Program-made: the position numbers and the translations under genes
Source of the DNA: a virus
Reading direction: 5' to 3' (one strand)
IMG/VR virus record: IMGVR_UViG_3300037493_001343
Span: 1 to 61,581 of that record
Length of the DNA stretch: 61,581 nucleotides
In this document: one piece after another, positions 51,101 through 59,224 of the stretch
Position numbering within the stretch: the first letter of the stretch is position 1
How the letters are laid out: each line of letters begins with the position of its first letter
Notes under the pieces: model-generated
The model's database searches: none
The model's input: only the letters and a program-made list of their open reading frames with translations
What the model was told of the DNA's origin: nothing

Positions 51101-51251
51101 GGTTGAAGCTGGATATACATTAGGATTATCTACTGGTCAAGTTAAGCAAGTTTTCAAAGATGCAAGAGTTTCTAAAAAAGTTAGAAACGCAGCAATGAGA
51201 GGTGGATCGGCTCTTGATAAGCTTAATATTAACGATATCAAAGAGGATTAA
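45192..51251 (+). CDS. Giant ejection protein with HEXXH metallopeptidase motif (2019 aa)
   Basis: A multi-domain large polyvalent-type protein. AYHEGYHPL at about 148-156 is an HExxH zinc-metallopeptidase motif (ImmA/IrrE-like) with candidate third ligands at about E215/E219. A GNAT-like section lies at about 723-832 (KLDNFDGYLTKIYERNGFVV, PDVVAMVYDP). A C-terminal region with a hydrophobic segment at about 1703-1720 (GLAGYYGLMALLKAAIS) is comparable to the membrane-channel parts of T7 gp16-type proteins. It probably passes into the host with the genome, crosses the envelope and processes a host or virion target. Catalysis is unproven. Confidence 0.7.
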   Translation: MACKYFYDNKEYTFDEFASLLESGLADELVAKNVLSSSGVYNKKAPVDTMPGAITINASNANVNVGKGDNVVNQIVRQSQRMVKAMTKLAPNLSFTVHATEDSWNQLREQMLANGVDITGMDGFYDPNTDQIHLNIPMMKRLGRLNTAYHEGYHPLTNALFNSRPDLRDAMHNQMEIMSEDKTLPQDFRDQVKECLAFGRSYDTEKYGKESPLNEAIVEFLSRVSNGQIQIDGKNKTMMDHIRIFLNNLAGMFNIGVMMGNKEYTLDNLLDFARAMDFAIKQGVAIEFNPRNVPVFNSQDNIEIENGDVITSGYYPMTKAIQASFTPLDINWDYAELPGNIQMVVPSNRESLADTLKKSGGAAVFINSDGTGVGVMSEDKYIDGGISYTFFKDNVDNKIGFAASDDAKIPAFYTAVKHAAEVRDKTNPEFKGLPVAVYVTIQSAPSTIGNYHGAEFVLDNIKEAIDKRKINLTELKKAFDYSGKSSLNAAIKALEKKGRSKENEKTRSYNKFIADLKSTKASDLLEKLDSDLKNGSFKFRLDILGNIIPNINVKSKTEITDFQNKLKDLNIDLPSFYNKYLDKNILNSLEGDTPGLKLIDNGFIMTGFYVDPYMTEGEYINKSKGEKFKHKQFNSGFHGTNPFVLNGKYYADPFFQEARFTTDKGKDIPVNVSSAGSMYPRTFRSGDFNEIIERAERLTIMPSLAGEFVDKLNETKESDPKQYWSVDTVSLEDAKQGTVIKTEAGYGFVSQSGDIKGVFKANKESSEKTGDEVLKKAVKAGGIKLDNFDGYLTKIYERNGFVVASRIPFNEEYAPEGWNKEAHGTPDVVAMVYDPAKQLDIEEKRFEDYMEGIDYRNSFVDLAYGNAVTNGAMPPRIDARPNDLVSASPIVYDMTEDGNGNYVFYTSNVSGKNADVDEDGMLNLSTEKGIQPSMVKVPYESTYPLDTNPLGLKGSEKEILQQAKNLGFAAVVDKDMKGNAVVMSDTVMPAEPVGNAQHLPNKQAIQPSFGWAGSKGVQEIKVGPSGLKTLSPVSPVRGNVRELSNRQQSAFYNNFRTFFSATQGNSQAAKSLQERLLGEKDEIEDQINKNAIEIAKLVKSFVKSEAAKSTGLSEQTIYRIVNGAMINESDPKTGVRYIDMLPQDIAESVVKARQNIVTLQEALIQSGLLPAEIEAIIATTIGSWSKRSFFAFELKKNKGLFSMFTKQKKSPWFESVPQDVRDKAKVIFTSMAMNGTLDNGFNIALNEYKKNFEDPYLALLAADPTMQSNATQQAAMAMQNALADLQVKASEFADAVMRQIEDVNQTGDVNFTIGGSIVSMKDYIEKNPALPKEIRDYLGEIKDPAINFRLSAMKLTRMLYNHQTVAQFKNLGLQSGDVVTASEPTPAGWIKLGDISKADVKGKKGTATDDMDALNRYGALKGCSISPALYDLLFDSPIEGTLYYKYITTNVKKFKTIYSPSTQIKNLYGYAFFGLTSGAIPEGIFYSAKIASGAYKEISTQEGFMNYWNNIFVEAKRRGINTSLEIQEINRVGKELSENKEMLRALKGSSNPATDIYQFFTEMYTNTEGLFKQGMMLGDAIPKTIMFEIFRNTNAAILNNTSYYELDERQKEIADEMAGRRVKLTTVTDTRTVKGIDFIQRKMGIFGTFPRFLSESIRNFVNAHLLIANPGMLHEGLVLSDNKAKDAELKKQMDLKTRGSGMVGLAGYYGLMALLKAAISFGDDDDDKVSADIPSSALLEASQIYNKPKGTLTQSEALRMLVPEYDRFADLSFEVKKDGTIEYKNESSVDPFNVFPQAFRSYIYSENVGTGTANAAKQIADPVIGWEILFGTALEVIRNENSKGNVIYKNYDDFIDKSSDVLTYAFRKVGPGIATSGMRYSDLVKGGQREGGAFGYINFMLVEGSKGRISTMDVESKLKSKVSEINNSWIDDQRSYKGDFYKDKSEQERAKLNQERDNNAKMFAYELNQLVEAGYTLGLSTGQVKQVFKDARVSKKVRNAAMRGGSALDKLNINDIKED

Positions 51252-51253
51252 AA

Positions 51254-51265
51254 GCGTATTATATA
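51254..51265 (+). promoter_or_regulatory. Late promoter motif upstream of gp14-like gene
   Basis: Perfect GCGTATTATATA beginning two bases after the stop of the 2019-residue gene and 31 bases before the next ATG. Confidence 0.8.
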
Positions 51266-51284
51266 AACAATAAATAAAGAAATT

Positions 51285-52115
51285 ATGCCAATAACAGCAG
51301 GTGCAATAATAGGATTAGGATCAGGTTTATACCAAACCATATCTGGCTCTAAGCAACAAAAAAAAGGTCAACAAGCTTTTGAAGAAGCAATGTCCGCTAG
51401 ACCACAATACCAAATTAGCGACACAGTTAAACAACAATTAGCTGAAGCTCAATCTAGATATAATGCTCAAAACCCTGCTATTGCTATGGCTTATCAACAA
51501 GCACAGCAAGGTATGGCTGGACAGATGGCTAATGCTCAAAGAAATGCATCAAGCGGTGCACAAGCTTTAGCAGCAGGTGCAGGGGCACAAGCTCAACTGC
51601 AATCTATTGCTCCTCAATTAGCGGCACAACAAGCTGCATATAGCCAGCAACAACAAGCTAACTTAAATCAAGCAAGAGGCTTGATGACAGAAGAGCAAAG
51701 AACTAAATTTTCTGATATGTTATCCGCTAACCAGGCGAGACAAAACTTTGGATTAGGCTTGGCTCAATCTGGTTCTGCTATGAAAAGTCAAGGTTTAGGT
51801 GCTATTGCGCAAGGTGGTTTAAGCCTAGCAACAGCTGGTTTAAATGCAAATGCAAAAACAAATGCAAAAATACCAACTGGATTTACAAATAGTAATCCTT
51901 TTCCAACACAAACCGTATCTGATGGCACCATATCTGGAGCCTTAGCACCAGCAACTACAGGAGTTCCAATTGCTGCCCCTGCAGGTATGACATCTGCTTT
52001 TAACGCTCCCACATCTCCGTTTCAGGTGGGTTTAAATGCTGGAATGCCAGCTCCTGCTATTCAACAAAATACGTTGCCACCTTGGTACGGATTCGGATGG
52101 AATCCTGGAAGATAA
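51285..52115 (+). CDS. T7 gp14-like internal virion protein (276 aa)
   Basis: An N-terminal hydrophobic helix (about 3-20, TAGAIIGLGSGLYQTISG), then a long Ala/Gln-rich helical region (LAEAQSRYNAQNPAIAMAYQ, QQQANLNQARG) and a Pro/Gly/Thr-rich disordered end. This composition is that of small internal core proteins (gp14 type) that begin the DNA-ejection channel. Last gene of the plus late unit, with its own promoter. Confidence 0.75.
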   Translation: MPITAGAIIGLGSGLYQTISGSKQQKKGQQAFEEAMSARPQYQISDTVKQQLAEAQSRYNAQNPAIAMAYQQAQQGMAGQMANAQRNASSGAQALAAGAGAQAQLQSIAPQLAAQQAAYSQQQQANLNQARGLMTEEQRTKFSDMLSANQARQNFGLGLAQSGSAMKSQGLGAIAQGGLSLATAGLNANAKTNAKIPTGFTNSNPFPTQTVSDGTISGALAPATTGVPIAAPAGMTSAFNAPTSPFQVGLNAGMPAPAIQQNTLPPWYGFGWNPGR

Positions 52116-52121
52116 AATAAG

Positions 52122-52146
52122 AAACCCACCTAAATGGTGGGTTTTT
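52122..52146. terminator. Bidirectional terminator between convergent late operons
   Basis: AAACCCACC/GGTGGGTTT hairpin with a 5-base loop, U-runs on both sides (TTTTTC on plus; TTTCTTATTTT on minus). It separates the plus-strand ejection operon from the minus-strand tail operon. Confidence 0.9.
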
Positions 52147-52152
52147 CTTTTC

Positions 52153-52168
52153 TTGCACTATCATCTTT
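52153..52168. repeat. 16-bp repeat shared with 39956-39971
   Basis: Second exact copy of TTGCACTATCATCTTT, immediately past the bidirectional terminator and before the 1463-residue gene's stop. Confidence 0.45.
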
Positions 52169-52171
52169 TCT

Positions 52172-55100
52172 TTAGTGTCCGCTTGACGGTTTCACCTCGA
52201 CTCTTACGCCTTGGAAATTTATCTGCTGCTCAGCAGGGAATGTAACCTGAACCCAAGGAGTTTTAGAACGTATTCTGTCTCCTTTTATTCCTTGATAATC
52301 AAAAGTATTAGTTGTTGCTACACCTACCGTTAAAGTGGCTGTAGCAGTCACACCTGTTGGTGGAGGAGCTACGCTTATTGAAGGTACAGATGTATAGCCA
52401 GTCCCTGGATTAGTAATGATATATGACGTAACTGATCCGCCAGTAAGTACAGCGATGGCTGTTGCTTGAGTTCCACCTGCAACTGCAGGAGGACCAATAG
52501 TAACCAATGGTGCTGTTAAATAACCAGATCCAGTAACTAATGGGCTAACGGTTAACACTTGAGATTGGCCAGCATTATTGCTTAATCTGTTTCTTAAAAC
52601 AGGTGCAAACTTTTCGCCCTCTCTTGTGCTATAGTTTGAATCATTCCAAGAGGTAACCTGGGTAAGATTATTGTTTACAGTAGTAGAGCTATCTCTAGCG
52701 TATACAACAGTAGAATCCGTTAGTAATTGACCCATAAGTATTACACTTAATGGTTCGATAGTTGCAGGATAACCTTCTGATACTGGGAAAGAAATATAGC
52801 ATTTAGGATTAATCAATTGATTGAAATGACCAGGTGTTGCGTCAAACTCTTTATATAGGTTTAAACCTACTTGAAGTCCATATTGATATCCAATACTGAA
52901 TACGTCATCACCTACTCTTATCCATTGATCTGGGTTGCTTTCATATGCGCCTACCCATCTGTTCAATTGATAATTATAAGTGTAACTTACATTCTTATTT
53001 GGAATATATTGGTTCAATCTATTTTCTCCGCTATTAGCAGGAAATACAGCAGCTGTCAAGTTAGGATTAGGACAAGTTACAAATATTTCAGAAGTATAAG
53101 GATTGATACCTAGTTTTATATTTTTAGCGCTATTAGTGCTATCATTGAATGGCAAGTTTCTGAACACTTGGTTCCATAAGAATCCTGCTTTCTGTTGGCT
53201 AATAGGTGTTGCACCATCTCCAGCTAATTGGATAATTTCTCTGTTTAATGCATCTGCCCAAAATACCATACCCTTGTAAGATATAACACCTTGTGGGCTT
53301 ATACATCCCCATTGTCCAGTAATTGGCTGAATTGTACCTATAACAGGAGCTGAAGATAAGAATGCCGTAGTTTGGTCTTGGCTATAAATTTGAGCTTGAC
53401 CAATTAAACCAATGAAGCTTCCGCTATTACAAAGAATAACTAATCTTGATGCTAAGTTTGCTTCTTTAGAAGATAGTATAATTGAAGTAATAGGACCTGC
53501 GTTAGAATCAACATCTGCAACATCTAAAGCGTCAAATGAAGCAAGTCCATTTACACTGCTATTAGGTATCTTAACATTTGACCATCTAATCTGATTGGTT
53601 AAACCTTTTTGACCAACAGTATCTGTAGGTGTTATTCTTCCGCCATTTTCTATCCAATATTTATATCTAACTTCATTGTTTGTTTCTGAAACAACATTAA
53701 ATGCACCACCATCTGCATTGCTGCCTTGAATATAAGTATCTCCATATAGTTTTGCTAAAAGGCCATTGTATGGTGCTAATAAGCTACCTGAAGAAACCTC
53801 TCCAAAAAATGCTACCTCAAAAAAAGACTTTTGAACTGTTTTAGGAGTATATAGTGTACAAATAAATACTTGTTGGTTTAAAGCAGCTGGAGCATAAGCA
53901 TAATATATTATAGAAGGAGCCGTTATAAAATTCCAAACACCTGCAACTTGTTGTATATAACCAGGAATTGAAGTGTATTCGCCATAAGAGTAAACAATAT
54001 CAGCTGTATTGTAAGCTGTAAAGTTCCAAACTCCACCAGTTGAATATACAGCAAATGTATAAGGATGCCCTGCCCAAACTCCAGTAGGAGAAGCTTTTGT
54101 TAAAAATACATCACCTACTTTTGGATTCGTAACAATTGAAGGATCATCTGAAAAATCATTAATGTATGCATTAACTGAAGACGCTCCAGTGTTTGCGGTA
54201 TACTGAACTTTCTTTCCTTGATAGGAAATAATGTTGTTAAATGTTGATTTAGGTGAATTAACTATTACATATCCATCTATTGATTCAAGAACTGGAAAAG
54301 TATACGATCCAGATGAAGTTGATGTTTCATAGTCATACACTTCAAACTGACACAAGTCACCTTGCTTATAAGTATATCCTTGATTTCTTTTATATAAAGA
54401 ATTTAAAGGTATCGCAACGCCATAATAATTACCTTCTGGATTTGCTTCGTCTATGTTATATGCAAGTGTTCCATCTGCGCTTTTATACGCATATCTAATT
54501 ATGTCTGGAACAAATTGTAAAAAAGAAGACGCTTTGTTGTTGTTTGTTAAGTTTATGCTATAGTATTTTGCCCAGCTAGGAACTGATCCAGCAGGCTGAA
54601 CACCAGTTACATTTACATCAATTGTTTCAACAAGGGTTTTTGTATCTGGATTGTAAGATCCTATACTTATATCGCCTATATATTTATTACCACTTTTTCT
54701 TAATGCCTCATCATAAAACGTAGCACCATAAGAATACGTAGAGCTAGGAAGAAATGCAGACTTTCTAGATGTTAAGTTATTATCAGAATATGTAGATTCT
54801 GAAAGAACAAGACAAGATGGTAAGGCTATTGATGAACTTTTAGATAAAGGAACACAAATGTTATTTGGCGTGTATCCTAAGCCTATTGATTTTCCTCCCC
54901 AATATGGGTTTAGTTCTTGTATTATAGCTATTCTTCTTCTTAATATAGAGGGAATTGCAGGTCCAGGCCCAGAAGTTGTTTCAACATTCAATGGCTGAAA
55001 GTCTAAGCTCTCATCTAATTCTATTAAGTTATCCTCGCTTATTGTTTGAGGTAATGTTATATATGTATTGTTTGTTGTTTTTAAACCTGTAGGGTAGTAG

Positions 55101-56563
55101 TTACCACCGCCTTGTAGTGCATCAAAAACTATACCTTGCGATGCTAATGGAAATGCATAGTTTTTACCATTTCCATAATTTCTAGTAACAACTGCACCAT
55201 ACCATACGCCAGTTGCATCTTCTCTTATAGCCAATAAGTAAGGAGCTAAAGAATACATACTTTTACTAAACTCTGTAGTTGCAGTGTTTTGAGTAAGTGT
55301 TACATCAATTGCTGTATCAGGAGTATCATACCCTTCTATGTTATTAGCTAAAAATAATCTATTAGATGTAAATTCTAATGACTGCGATGTAATAGGTATA
55401 GAGTCAAAAGCTTTTGCGCAATACGCAGGATCTAAAGTCTCTAATATAACAGACCCATCATAATTTTGAAGAGTTATATATGGAATTAGAAATAAACTAT
55501 TGTTATGTTCGTAAACAAGTTGAGCATCAGTATAGTAAACTGGACCCATACCAAAATCATACTCTCTAGAAGTTGAATCGTTTTTATCAAATGTTCTAAT
55601 TACATCAAACGTATTAGTATCCAAATACCTCATAACAAAGTCAATCTTCTTCCAGTTTTCTGGTATCTTTTGATCTTTACTTAGGCTTATTGTTACAACA
55701 TTGTCAGCAAATGGATCAAGTTCAAAGTCTTCTTGCCTTGCAGGTAAAGACGTTAAACTAAACGGAGAAAGAACTGAAACAAAACCATCTTCATTTATAA
55801 CTCTATATGTAAACTGAACAGCCCTAAATTGTATTGCTGTAGCTTTTGTAGAGTCAGATCCTCTATCTGCAATTAAAGGAACAACGCCAGGTTCTGTAAT
55901 TAAAGATAATTCTTCAAGTGTTGGATTGTTTGCATTGTAGTCTTTATTGACATCAACATATCTTACAGCATTATGACCATCGGTCCAAATCAATTGCGTT
56001 CCACTTGTCCTAGCTGATATAAAATAATCAGGCTCAAAACCTAATGCATTTGTAGCTGAAGGTATAATCCAATTAGAATCTAAAAGAATTGACGAATCAG
56101 CTATAGATATTGTGTTTACTTTATTTGTGCTATCGTATTTAATAGCAACTTTTACTATCCAAGAGTTTTCTTGAACTACATAAGATGGCGTTGGAGGAGG
56201 AGGGTATACTGTGTATGTTGGAGTATAGATAAATAAGTAAAAGAATCTTGTATCGTTAGATATAGACTCTGTATCATCTACCGCATACCCTATACATTTA
56301 GATCCAGTTTGGTTATAACCAGTAACGCCTAGCGTAAAGAATAAAGCGCTCCAATCTGTGTTACCAGCAAATGGCTCCAACACTCCAAGGTCACCTCCAA
56401 TATTATATCCGCTCATATTGGTTCCTGTTCCGTCATTTACGCCCAATAAAGAGCCTAAAGAGAAATGGACATTCATAGCAGAAGAATACGACTCCTTCTC
56501 TTGCAAGTGGGGAGCCGTATCAGTATCTAAACCTTTTGTAAAAAGTTTTGTAATTTGAGCCAT
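52172..56563 (-). CDS. Tail-nozzle (gp12/stabilisation)-like protein, extended (1463 aa)
   Basis: The start TKGLDTDTAPHLQEKESYSS followed by AMNVHFSLGSLLGVNDGTGT follows the opening pattern of podovirus nozzle/tubular-B and crAss-like stabilisation proteins (GLxxDxxPxxL, SxAxNVxF, GxGT). The protein is a long succession of beta-propeller-like strands (VYSTGGVWNFTAY, VGDDVFSIG). At 1463 residues it is much longer than T7 gp12 (about 790), so extra domains have been added, the C-terminal GTGYTSVPSISVAPP part being fibre-like. Last gene of the tail operon, ending at the shared terminator. Confidence 0.7.
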   Translation of the reverse strand: MAQITKLFTKGLDTDTAPHLQEKESYSSAMNVHFSLGSLLGVNDGTGTNMSGYNIGGDLGVLEPFAGNTDWSALFFTLGVTGYNQTGSKCIGYAVDDTESISNDTRFFYLFIYTPTYTVYPPPPTPSYVVQENSWIVKVAIKYDSTNKVNTISIADSSILLDSNWIIPSATNALGFEPDYFISARTSGTQLIWTDGHNAVRYVDVNKDYNANNPTLEELSLITEPGVVPLIADRGSDSTKATAIQFRAVQFTYRVINEDGFVSVLSPFSLTSLPARQEDFELDPFADNVVTISLSKDQKIPENWKKIDFVMRYLDTNTFDVIRTFDKNDSTSREYDFGMGPVYYTDAQLVYEHNNSLFLIPYITLQNYDGSVILETLDPAYCAKAFDSIPITSQSLEFTSNRLFLANNIEGYDTPDTAIDVTLTQNTATTEFSKSMYSLAPYLLAIREDATGVWYGAVVTRNYGNGKNYAFPLASQGIVFDALQGGGNYYPTGLKTTNNTYITLPQTISEDNLIELDESLDFQPLNVETTSGPGPAIPSILRRRIAIIQELNPYWGGKSIGLGYTPNNICVPLSKSSSIALPSCLVLSESTYSDNNLTSRKSAFLPSSTYSYGATFYDEALRKSGNKYIGDISIGSYNPDTKTLVETIDVNVTGVQPAGSVPSWAKYYSINLTNNNKASSFLQFVPDIIRYAYKSADGTLAYNIDEANPEGNYYGVAIPLNSLYKRNQGYTYKQGDLCQFEVYDYETSTSSGSYTFPVLESIDGYVIVNSPKSTFNNIISYQGKKVQYTANTGASSVNAYINDFSDDPSIVTNPKVGDVFLTKASPTGVWAGHPYTFAVYSTGGVWNFTAYNTADIVYSYGEYTSIPGYIQQVAGVWNFITAPSIIYYAYAPAALNQQVFICTLYTPKTVQKSFFEVAFFGEVSSGSLLAPYNGLLAKLYGDTYIQGSNADGGAFNVVSETNNEVRYKYWIENGGRITPTDTVGQKGLTNQIRWSNVKIPNSSVNGLASFDALDVADVDSNAGPITSIILSSKEANLASRLVILCNSGSFIGLIGQAQIYSQDQTTAFLSSAPVIGTIQPITGQWGCISPQGVISYKGMVFWADALNREIIQLAGDGATPISQQKAGFLWNQVFRNLPFNDSTNSAKNIKLGINPYTSEIFVTCPNPNLTAAVFPANSGENRLNQYIPNKNVSYTYNYQLNRWVGAYESNPDQWIRVGDDVFSIGYQYGLQVGLNLYKEFDATPGHFNQLINPKCYISFPVSEGYPATIEPLSVILMGQLLTDSTVVYARDSSTTVNNNLTQVTSWNDSNYSTREGEKFAPVLRNRLSNNAGQSQVLTVSPLVTGSGYLTAPLVTIGPPAVAGGTQATAIAVLTGGSVTSYIITNPGTGYTSVPSISVAPPPTGVTATATLTVGVATTNTFDYQGIKGDRIRSKTPWVQVTFPAEQQINFQGVRVEVKPSSGH

Positions 56564-56575
56564 TAAAAAATTTTA

Positions 56576-58636
56576 TTATGACAAGTAAACAGGTATGTAT
56601 CTTACACCAACACCTGGTATAAATACTCTAATTTTTTCTAATTGAGTTCCACCTACAGCTGCAGCTACAACCAAATCAGAACCTACTTGAACTTGAGGTG
56701 TAGCAGTTCTTGAACCTTTAACACCAATTGCAGCAGACTTAGTTGCATACTCACCACCTAACAAGTAAGTGTCACCAGTATAGCTAAAGTTCAATCCGTT
56801 AATATTAGCACCTGTACTACCTGGGTTTAAGAATGTTTGTAATGTTTTACCTGTATTAGAAATATTTAAACCTACAGCATTACCGCCAAGAGAATAATTG
56901 CTACCTAATAAATCTACATACAAACCTTCAACCCCAGAAGCTCCATAAGTATATACTGATTTAATAGTGTCCCACATTTCAAAGCCATACGTACCAGTAC
57001 CATTCAATTGAATTTTACCATTTGGAATATCTGCTTTAAAACCATAAGCTGTAGTACCAGCAGTAACAACACTTGTATTTAAATCTGCTCTTAACCCTAT
57101 AGATGTAGTACCTAGGGTAGCTACATTTGTAGTATCATTAAGAGTCATATTTACAGAGCTATTACCAGCAATCATTGTAGTCGCTGTAAAGTTATATCCA
57201 AATGTAGAACTACCTAAATATCCAGTAGTAGCACCTAAAGACAAACCTGTGTATGTAGATAAATCACCTAATACATATACAGTATTAGTAACGTCTACCA
57301 ATAAACCTTTAGTAGCAATACCTACATTTGCTGTATTAGCAGTATCATTAATTGTTAAATTAATTGAACTGTTACCAGCAACCAATGTAGTTGCAGTATA
57401 ATTATAACCAAGAGTTGAATATCCTAATCTACCAGTTGTAGCAGTTAATGATAAACCATAACCTGCAAAAGTACCTAATATATAAGTTTCTGCTGCTAAA
57501 TTTATAAATAAACCTTTACCAACTGTTTGGTTTGCTAAATTATATATGTCACCAGATGAGCCATTAAATATATAAAGCCCATCTCCTGAAGATAATGAAC
57601 CTAAATTTACAGTAGCAGCCAATGGTATTGAATAGTCAACTTTTAACCCATAGTTTGGTGTTCCTAATGTATAATCATCAGTAGTTGTATTAATAGACAA
57701 TCCATCAGTTCCATTACCTAATGTATATGTACCAGCCGTGTTTATATTTAACCCATTAGTACCATTACCTAAGATATATCCATTATTAGTTACATCAACA
57801 GTAAGACCTTTTGTACCATCACCTAATGTAGCTGTATTAGCAGTATCATTAAGGGTTAAGTTAATTGAAGCATTACCTGCGACTAAAGTAGTTGCATTAT
57901 ATACATAAGACCAAGTAGGATTACCAATGTAACCATTATTTAAATTAATAACAACTCCTTCGCTAGAAGCTGTATTACCTAACTTGTAAACAGTATTTGC
58001 AGTATCAACAGATAAACCTTTATTAGCATCAATGTCTCCAATCTTATGGATATTGTTAGCAAAGTCTAATTTGATACCTTTATTAGCAGTAGATTTTTTA
58101 CTGTTGATTACTTGGTTTTTATCGTCAATAGTAAATATAATATCATTACCTATAGAGTCAGTATCACCTGCTTGGAAATAAGGACCAGTAGTAGTTGAAT
58201 TATTAGCTACAAAACTACCGCCCATCATTTTAATTTCGTTAGTAGTTTGTCTTAAGTAACTAGCAAGGAAATTAGAACCATTACTATATGGGATGTAACC
58301 AGCTGCAATAACAGAAGTAACACCAAATTGAATTAAATTCCAAAAACCATTACTTCCTGCTGGGAAATTAATTGTTGATACAGCAGTTAAATTCCAAAAG
58401 TAAATTCCATTATTAGCTAATGTTGGATCAGAAGTAACAAAAACTAATTGAGAGTTATCGTTAATTGTGCTTTGAAGCGTAGTAGTATTATTTACTACTT
58501 GGATAGCGTTCTGAGAGAACAAATATTCTACTTCTTGCTGTATCCCCTTTAATGAGGTATCTGTCCACTCAATCTTTCCAGATGGTGTACTCTTTGCATT
58601 AGCAATGAGATTTGTTAAATTATTTAAAGTTGCCAT
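56576..58636 (-). CDS. Repeat-rich tail fibre (686 aa)
   Basis: An N-terminal anchor like those of the 179- and 228-residue proteins (WTDTSLKGIQQEVEYL) is followed by more than a dozen short repeats of the form GLxVDxxNxxYxLG, then a C-terminal domain. Three copies of a longer TATTLVAGNSSINLTINDT-type unit are spread along it. This layout builds a trimeric beta-helical fibre. Probably a receptor-recognition fibre, with C-terminal end VGVRYIPVYLS-like. Confidence 0.75.
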   Translation of the reverse strand: MATLNNLTNLIANAKSTPSGKIEWTDTSLKGIQQEVEYLFSQNAIQVVNNTTTLQSTINDNSQLVFVTSDPTLANNGIYFWNLTAVSTINFPAGSNGFWNLIQFGVTSVIAAGYIPYSNGSNFLASYLRQTTNEIKMMGGSFVANNSTTTGPYFQAGDTDSIGNDIIFTIDDKNQVINSKKSTANKGIKLDFANNIHKIGDIDANKGLSVDTANTVYKLGNTASSEGVVINLNNGYIGNPTWSYVYNATTLVAGNASINLTLNDTANTATLGDGTKGLTVDVTNNGYILGNGTNGLNINTAGTYTLGNGTDGLSINTTTDDYTLGTPNYGLKVDYSIPLAATVNLGSLSSGDGLYIFNGSSGDIYNLANQTVGKGLFINLAAETYILGTFAGYGLSLTATTGRLGYSTLGYNYTATTLVAGNSSINLTINDTANTANVGIATKGLLVDVTNTVYVLGDLSTYTGLSLGATTGYLGSSTFGYNFTATTMIAGNSSVNMTLNDTTNVATLGTTSIGLRADLNTSVVTAGTTAYGFKADIPNGKIQLNGTGTYGFEMWDTIKSVYTYGASGVEGLYVDLLGSNYSLGGNAVGLNISNTGKTLQTFLNPGSTGANINGLNFSYTGDTYLLGGEYATKSAAIGVKGSRTATPQVQVGSDLVVAAAVGGTQLEKIRVFIPGVGVRYIPVYLS
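57111..57906 (-). repeat. Internal coding repeats of the 686-aa fibre
   Basis: Three about 86-bp units (near 57111-57200, 57323-57408 and 57821-57906) encode near-identical ATTLVAGNxSxNxTxNDT blocks, between many shorter GLxVD repeats. They could recombine to change fibre length. Confidence 0.7.
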
Positions 58637-58645
58637 ATTTTTATT

Positions 58646-59185
58646 TTATAGTGTATGAACAGTTCCTGCAGGGTCTTTATATTTTAAAACTCCAGCTTGA
58701 GAGTATAAAACAATTCCTCCTGTTGGAGTAGCTGGAACAGTTGTTATGTTTGTTAAGTATATAGGTCCTGATATTTTTAATATATCTACAGTTGATCCGT
58801 CAGTTTTAGAGTATACATTTACACCTGTACCTGCTGTAGGAGCAGTTAAATCAGTAGCTACACTTGGATAAAAATTACCATTAGCTTGAAGAACCCATCT
58901 TCCACCGTCATTTGCAGAAACTATGTTACTGCCATTAGCAGGACCTACAGTTGCAGGAAACCAAGTGTATAAACCAATACCTTGAACAATAGCATTTTGT
59001 GAATTGTTCTTTCCTTGATTGTTTAACTCAACTGTTGTAGGAACTACAATACATCCTCTAGCACGAATCTCTTCAGCTATGTCGTCTTGAATACCCTTTA
59101 ATCCATTAGTGCCAGACCAGCTAACCGTATTGTTAGGAGTTTGATCGGCAGTAAAGATTCTATTAAGTAAGCTTAAAATTGTCAT
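58646..59185 (-). CDS. Tail fibre-like protein with shared N-terminal anchor (179 aa)
   Basis: Starts MTILSLLNRIFTADQTPNNT and continues with SWSGTNGLKGIQDDI, closely matching the 228-residue protein's start. The distal part (about 95-179) is a short, Gly/Thr-rich fibre section ending with a small beta unit (GVLKYKDPAGTVHTL). First gene after a perfect late motif. Probably one of several exchangeable fibres. Confidence 0.75.
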   Translation of the reverse strand: MTILSLLNRIFTADQTPNNTVSWSGTNGLKGIQDDIAEEIRARGCIVVPTTVELNNQGKNNSQNAIVQGIGLYTWFPATVGPANGSNIVSANDGGRWVLQANGNFYPSVATDLTAPTAGTGVNVYSKTDGSTVDILKISGPIYLTNITTVPATPTGGIVLYSQAGVLKYKDPAGTVHTL

Positions 59186-59207
59186 TATTGTTAGTATTAG
59201 TATTTAG

Positions 59208-59219
59208 TATATAATACGC
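59208..59219 (-). promoter_or_regulatory. Late promoter motif upstream of fibre genes
   Basis: Perfect minus-strand GCGTATTATATA, 34 bases before the ATG at 59185. Confidence 0.75.
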
Positions 59220-59224
59220 TTTAG

